Assembly: GCA_903938935.1 (NCBI GenBank)
Contig: CAJAFD010000463.1
Location: 1 to 6,014, forward strand
Source: an uncultured Opitutia bacterium
GTDB lineage: Bacteria > Verrucomicrobiota > Verrucomicrobiia > Opitutales > Opitutaceae
DNA length: 6,014 nt
Reading direction: 5' to 3'
Positions within the stretch are counted from its first letter, which is position 1. Every line of letters begins with the position of its first letter. Both the position numbers and the translations under genes were made by a program. The notes under the pieces are model-generated. The model was given only the letters and a program-made list of their open reading frames with translations, did not search any database and was not told where the DNA came from. This document shows positions 4,924 to 6,014 of the stretch, piece by piece.

Positions 4924-6014
4924 ATGAACTTTTCTACGCGCGTGCTTCTGGTGGCGGTGCTTTTCTTCAGCATCACGAGCCTGACCCGCGCCTACGAGGC
5001 CCGGGTGATCAAGGCGACGGGGTTGGCCGAAATGACGCTCGCCGGAGGCAGCACCGTGATTCGGCTCGCGGTAAATTCTTTGATTCCCGAGGGCGCCACC
5101 GTGACGACGGGGGCCGGCTCTGAGCTGACGATCGAGACATTGCCGGGCGCCATCGTTACGGTTAACCCGACTTCAACGTTAGTCGTGGAAAAACTACAGC
5201 TGATCAAAAACGGCGATGTCATCACCGAGCAGACGGTCACGTTGAATTTAAAACAGGGTAAAGTGCTTTCCACGCTGGATCCTGCGCGAAAGACGATCAA
5301 TCGCTACGGCGTGCGTACGCCCAAAGGCGTCGCGGCGGCGCGCGGGACGGTTTACGCGGTCCGCGTCGATGTCATGGGCTCTTCGATCGCGACGTTGAGT
5401 GGACAGGTCACGCTCGATCTTGGTGGTGGCAGGAGTCTGTCGATTCCCGTCGGGACATCTTCGGTGAATGGTGCGGCTACGACGACGTTGGCCGCGGCGA
5501 TCGCATCGAATCCCGCGCTCGCTCAGGACATCGCGGCGGCAGTCTCGGTTGTCGCCGCGCAGGTGTCGATGCGCTCGAGCGCAGTTGAAACGTCCGCTTC
5601 GGCCTTAGCCGTTTTGGCCTCGGTTTTGAATGCGGCCTCGGCGGCCTTGCCGGAGCAGGCGGCGAATTTCATGCAGCAGGCAGTTCAAGCAGTTGCAGCG
5701 CCGACCTCAGCCGTCTTTGGCGCAGCGACGGGCGAAGCGGTGGCGACGCTCACTGAGGCCGCTGTGCAAGGCGCGGTGCAAACATTGAGCGCTGCGAATC
5801 CGGCCGCCGCGCAGCAAGTCACCGGTGCGATCACCAATGCAGCCGTCGCGACGGCTGCGAGCTCGGGCATCGAAGTGAATGTGGAAGCGATTCAAAACGC
5901 CGCGTCTAAGGGTGCGGCCTCCGGTGCAGCCAATGCAACCGCTCCGGCCTCGAACCCCGACCAGCCGAACCCGAATTCTGTCGCACCTAAATCCACGCCT
6001 AGGCAAATCAACCC
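4924..6014 (+). CDS. Exported FecR-domain protein with alanine-rich tail (3' truncated)
   Basis: The frame is open for 363 codons from ATG to the window edge, with no stop. Residues 1-23 form a Sec signal peptide (VLLVAVLFF core, cleavage after TRA). Residues 24 to about 175 form a FecR-type beta domain. Its hallmark is GVRTPKGVAAARGTVYAV at 129-146, matching the family's VRTP.G....RGT.F.V pattern, followed by strands ending near 176. Canonical FecR is an inner-membrane regulator with an N-terminal cytoplasmic anti-sigma part; that part is absent here, so an envelope or surface role is more likely than sigma control. From about 184 to 345 the chain is very Ala-rich, with related segments such as SNPALAQDIAAAV (195-207) and ANPAAAQQVTGAI (291-303). 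It then turns into a Pro/Asn-rich linker, so a further domain may follow outside the window. There is no Shine-Dalgarno; a GTG at 4915 is a possible alternative start. Confidence 0.85.
   Translation, partial: MNFSTRVLLVAVLFFSITSLTRAYEARVIKATGLAEMTLAGGSTVIRLAVNSLIPEGATVTTGAGSELTIETLPGAIVTVNPTSTLVVEKLQLIKNGDVITEQTVTLNLKQGKVLSTLDPARKTINRYGVRTPKGVAAARGTVYAVRVDVMGSSIATLSGQVTLDLGGGRSLSIPVGTSSVNGAATTTLAAAIASNPALAQDIAAAVSVVAAQVSMRSSAVETSASALAVLASVLNAASAALPEQAANFMQQAVQAVAAPTSAVFGAATGEAVATLTEAAVQGAVQTLSAANPAAAQQVTGAITNAAVATAASSGIEVNVEAIQNAASKGAASGAANATAPASNPDQPNPNSVAPKSTPRQIN

Noticed and set aside
5685..6006. Minus-strand frames opposite the FecR-domain tail
   Set aside because: They arise because the Ala-rich sense strand (GCN codons) reads as Ala/Arg-rich on the antisense strand. 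The sense frame is continuous with the signal peptide and FecR domain.
1..6014. CRISPR array, tRNA, transposase, phage or defence genes
   Set aside because: I looked on both strands and found no regularly spaced repeats, cloverleaf, insertion-sequence ends or recognisable mobile or defence proteins.

Overview
The window looks like an ordinary stretch of chromosome from a GC-rich Gram-negative bacterium. The best guess is a member of Verrucomicrobiota, perhaps Opitutaceae-like. The grounds are a Tat-exported NIPSNAP-family protein, an exported FecR-domain protein with a long alanine-rich tail, and several genes that lack a Shine-Dalgarno sequence and have a C-rich stretch before the ATG. This assignment is inference from gene content and style; no marker gene is present.

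Layout, left to right. The 3' end of a probable NUDIX hydrolase gene (+, to 145) converges, one base apart, on a full-length lactate permease gene (-, 147-1796). A 124-base spacer follows, holding a compact hairpin directly upstream of a strong GGAGG. That site belongs to a possible 81-codon gene (+, 1921-2166) whose stop overlaps the stop of an unrecognised gene on the opposite strand (-, 2163-2684). A roughly 400-base spacer without a convincing gene (2685-3097) ends at a rho-independent terminator on the minus strand (3098-3130), which serves the NIPSNAP gene (-, 3198-4052). The NIPSNAP gene has a plausible promoter with a palindrome inside it and a foldable leader (4089-4177). Divergent from it is a small secreted lysozyme/transglycosylase-like protein (+, 4291-4770), followed by a very stable hairpin (4810-4842). 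Last is the FecR-domain gene (+, 4924), which runs off the window end.

The genes do not form one operon or pathway. Orientation changes repeatedly (+ - + - - + +) and most genes seem to have their own signals. Three of the products are exported (Tat NIPSNAP, Sec lysozyme-like, Sec FecR-domain) and one is an inner-membrane carboxylate transporter, so the common theme is the cell envelope. I see no mobile element, CRISPR array, tRNA, rRNA or defence system. The points most worth a second look are the NIPSNAP promoter and leader, the small GGAGG-led gene, the C-rich leaders, and the alanine-rich tail of the FecR-domain protein.
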